From contig JAUGWO010000156.1 in NCBI GenBank assembly GCA_049724395.1, positions 124,001 through 188,000 of the forward strand: a stretch of DNA of 64,000 bases, read 5' to 3'. Both the position numbers and the translations under genes were made by a program. Positions within the stretch are counted from its first letter, which is position 1, and every line of letters starts with the position of its first letter. This document shows positions 62,430 to 64,000 of this stretch, piece after piece. The notes below the pieces were generated by a model. That model did no database searches and had not been told where the DNA came from. It saw only the letters and a list, made by a program, of their open reading frames with translations. The DNA is from Spongospora subterranea f. sp. subterranea. Lineage: Eukaryota; Endomyxa: Phytomyxea; Phytomyxea; Plasmodiophorida.

Positions 62430-64000
62430 ATGGTTGAACCGGTGATCACTGGACTAAGCACAATGAACCCAATGGACGACCAGCATGTATGAATGGCGAG
62501 GCGATCGACAACCCGCGGACTTAAATTCAACTTGTGATCGACGAACGATTATGGGACTTCTCCTCAGTCCGATGGTGACCGGGAGGTTGTATCGTGTGAT
62601 TCGTTTCATGGGTGGTCAGTGGTTGCTCCCACGTTGCAGCCACACATCTCCGACCGTGCTGTGAAACATCTGTGGAACATCTCATAATGGTATGGACCGG
62701 TTCGTTGTTGATAAGAGCAGATGCATTCGCCATGTCGCGACAGGATATGTCGTATATCCTGCACGGGCCGTGAAGGAACCAAATAACTGGAACCTGTTCT
62801 GCCATTGGGTCACTTTGCCCGAGCATTATAGTGAAAAAATTAGTTGAAAGAATACAGGCTTTGCTATCAATGATAAAGGCTCAGCGAACCAGCGCCACAG
62901 AAGTTTTTGCTGTGCATGCTGATGATAGCAGCCAACTGTGGAATAATGTATGTAATTTTTCTACGATGTTCATGATAAAGCGTAAAATTGTTTCGATTGC
63001 TATCAATCGGTGGAAAAATCGCCCATTTAAGTTTTTGCTTCCTTTCGTTTACGCACTGCTTTAAGTCGTTCTTTCAGAGCACGATGTGGCCACCCGTATG
63101 TGCTGTGTTTGAATCGGTTGCCTTACCGAGGCTTAGATCTGTGATATTACGGAACCAGCGTCTTGACGAGAACATAATTATATCTTGGATCCAGTCTCTT
63201 ACTTGGTCAATCCGAAATTTACATTGTCACAACATCGCTCATGGAGATATTCATTCCTTGACCTTAAGGGTCATCAATGATCAGATCCTTCTTCCACCGA
63301 TCCCTATTTTAGTGGGGAACGGCCGTTGCCAAGACATCCATCAAGATTATTGCTCACCAGAACATCTTCTATCGGACCATAATTGTAAATATGACAAAGC
63401 ATCCGACATCTGGTCCATTGCCTGCTGTATCATGGAGATATATTCAGGACAATCAATGTGTAAATTCTATCATATTCAATGCGTGTTGAGCAGTAAAGTT
63501 TATATAGTTTTAGTCTATGGAGTTGATGCTGGTCAGATTTTGCAACGGCAACGATACTTTCTGAAACACCTGGGCACAAATTCTTCCGTTTTTATTGTCG
63601 ATCGGGTGTCTGAATTGTCAGAAGAAATTGATAGACATTTATTTAGTCTCCTTAAGTCCATTCTCGATTCTACTGTAAATCCCGTCACCAGTGAGCTTAA
63701 TCTTTTAGTCTGAGCGCTCTTTCTTCAGATGGAAAATCGTCCCAGCATTTCTGCGATAATTGAAGATCCGTATTTCTCAATCGATACACACACAGATAGT
63801 TCGTCCTATATTAGGATACATTCACCACCATCAGCAATTATTTCAACGATTCCAGTCACCTGCGGTCAGTCAAATGCATGGTGGCGCCAATCTATTCTCC
63901 AAACCAGCGAAGGAAATGTATTGCCCTTATCATCACCTGGCCAGTTTGAAGGACTTCCATTCATCGAGCCCAAGCCTGGACCGGTATTTGACCCATCTTT
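62430..64000 (+). CDS. Kinase-like (probable pseudokinase) protein, 3' end cut by window edge
   Basis: The gene runs off the right edge. A likely start at 62430 (MVEPVITGLSTMNPMDDQH at a splice donor) leads through small exons (REVVSCDSFHGWSVVAP; AVKEPNNWNLFCHWVTLPEH) to VERIQALLSMIKAQRTSATE. A kinase C-lobe follows from 63080: WIQSLTWSIRNLHCHNIAHG, with HGD in place of HRD, PIPILVGN where DFG is expected, SPEHL for APE, KYDKASDIWSIACCIMEIYS and MENRPSISAIIEDPYF. The missing DFG Asp and altered HRD argue for a pseudokinase. The later sequence is Pro/Ser-rich. Kinase-like domains of this sort occur in BEACH-WD40 proteins such as WDR81/LvsG, which the missing part could test. Confidence 0.6.

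Overview
This window is nuclear DNA of a small-genome microbial eukaryote. Genes are dense and lie on both strands. Most are cut by very short GT-AG introns, about 43 to 67 nt where both ends could be placed, and splicing them out restores conserved motifs. Examples are the ABCA Walker A, the ABCG signature, the second catalytic Asp of the aspartic protease and the SNRNP27 C-terminus. The gene set is wholly eukaryotic: Brl1/Brr6, EB1, Bub3, Ykt6, DGAT2, CAD-type aspartate carbamoyltransferase, a BEACH-WD40 protein, a RAP-domain protein and a tri-snRNP SR protein. A secreted, membrane-anchored chitin deacetylase-like protein and an ADP1-type ABCG hint at a chitin-walled protist. A plasmodiophorid-like rhizarian would fit, but that is inference; I saw no marker that fixes the lineage.

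Layout, 1-16 kb: an ABCA transporter running off the left edge (-), a fold-back repeat at 4304-4450, Brl1/Brr6 (+), the deacetylase (-), a sparse stretch, a FUSC-type membrane protein with two frame breaks (-), a tiny complex-I-like subunit gene (-), an intron-containing tRNA-Met and an unidentified spliced gene (-).

16-32 kb: a TKL-like kinase (-) diverges from an LRR protein (+), then an EGF-ABCG transporter (-), a Sel1-repeat protein (+), a cathepsin D-like protease (+) and a decayed PIF/Harbinger transposase (-).

32-46 kb: a type II membrane glycosyltransferase-like protein (-), aspartate carbamoyltransferase (-) diverging from DGAT2 (+), a small disordered/coiled-coil gene (+), a Myb/SANT protein (+), a small-Tim-like gene (+), an NT-C2 coiled-coil protein (+) and EB1 (-).

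46-64 kb: Bub3 (-), a RAP protein (+), a BEACH-WD40 giant (-), a basic protein with an internal tandem duplication (+), SNRNP27 (-), a nested inverted-repeat region at 60.1-60.7 kb, Ykt6 (+) and a pseudokinase-like gene running off the right edge (+).

The genes are ordinary housekeeping and membrane-trafficking functions with no operon-like logic. Several neighbours are divergent (kinase/LRR, ATCase/DGAT2, BEACH/basic protein) or convergent with 30-60 bp between stop codons. I did not find a new multi-gene system. The most interesting signals are single-base frame breaks in otherwise well-conserved genes, an altered metal-binding residue in the deacetylase, compact inverted repeats and unusual small proteins.
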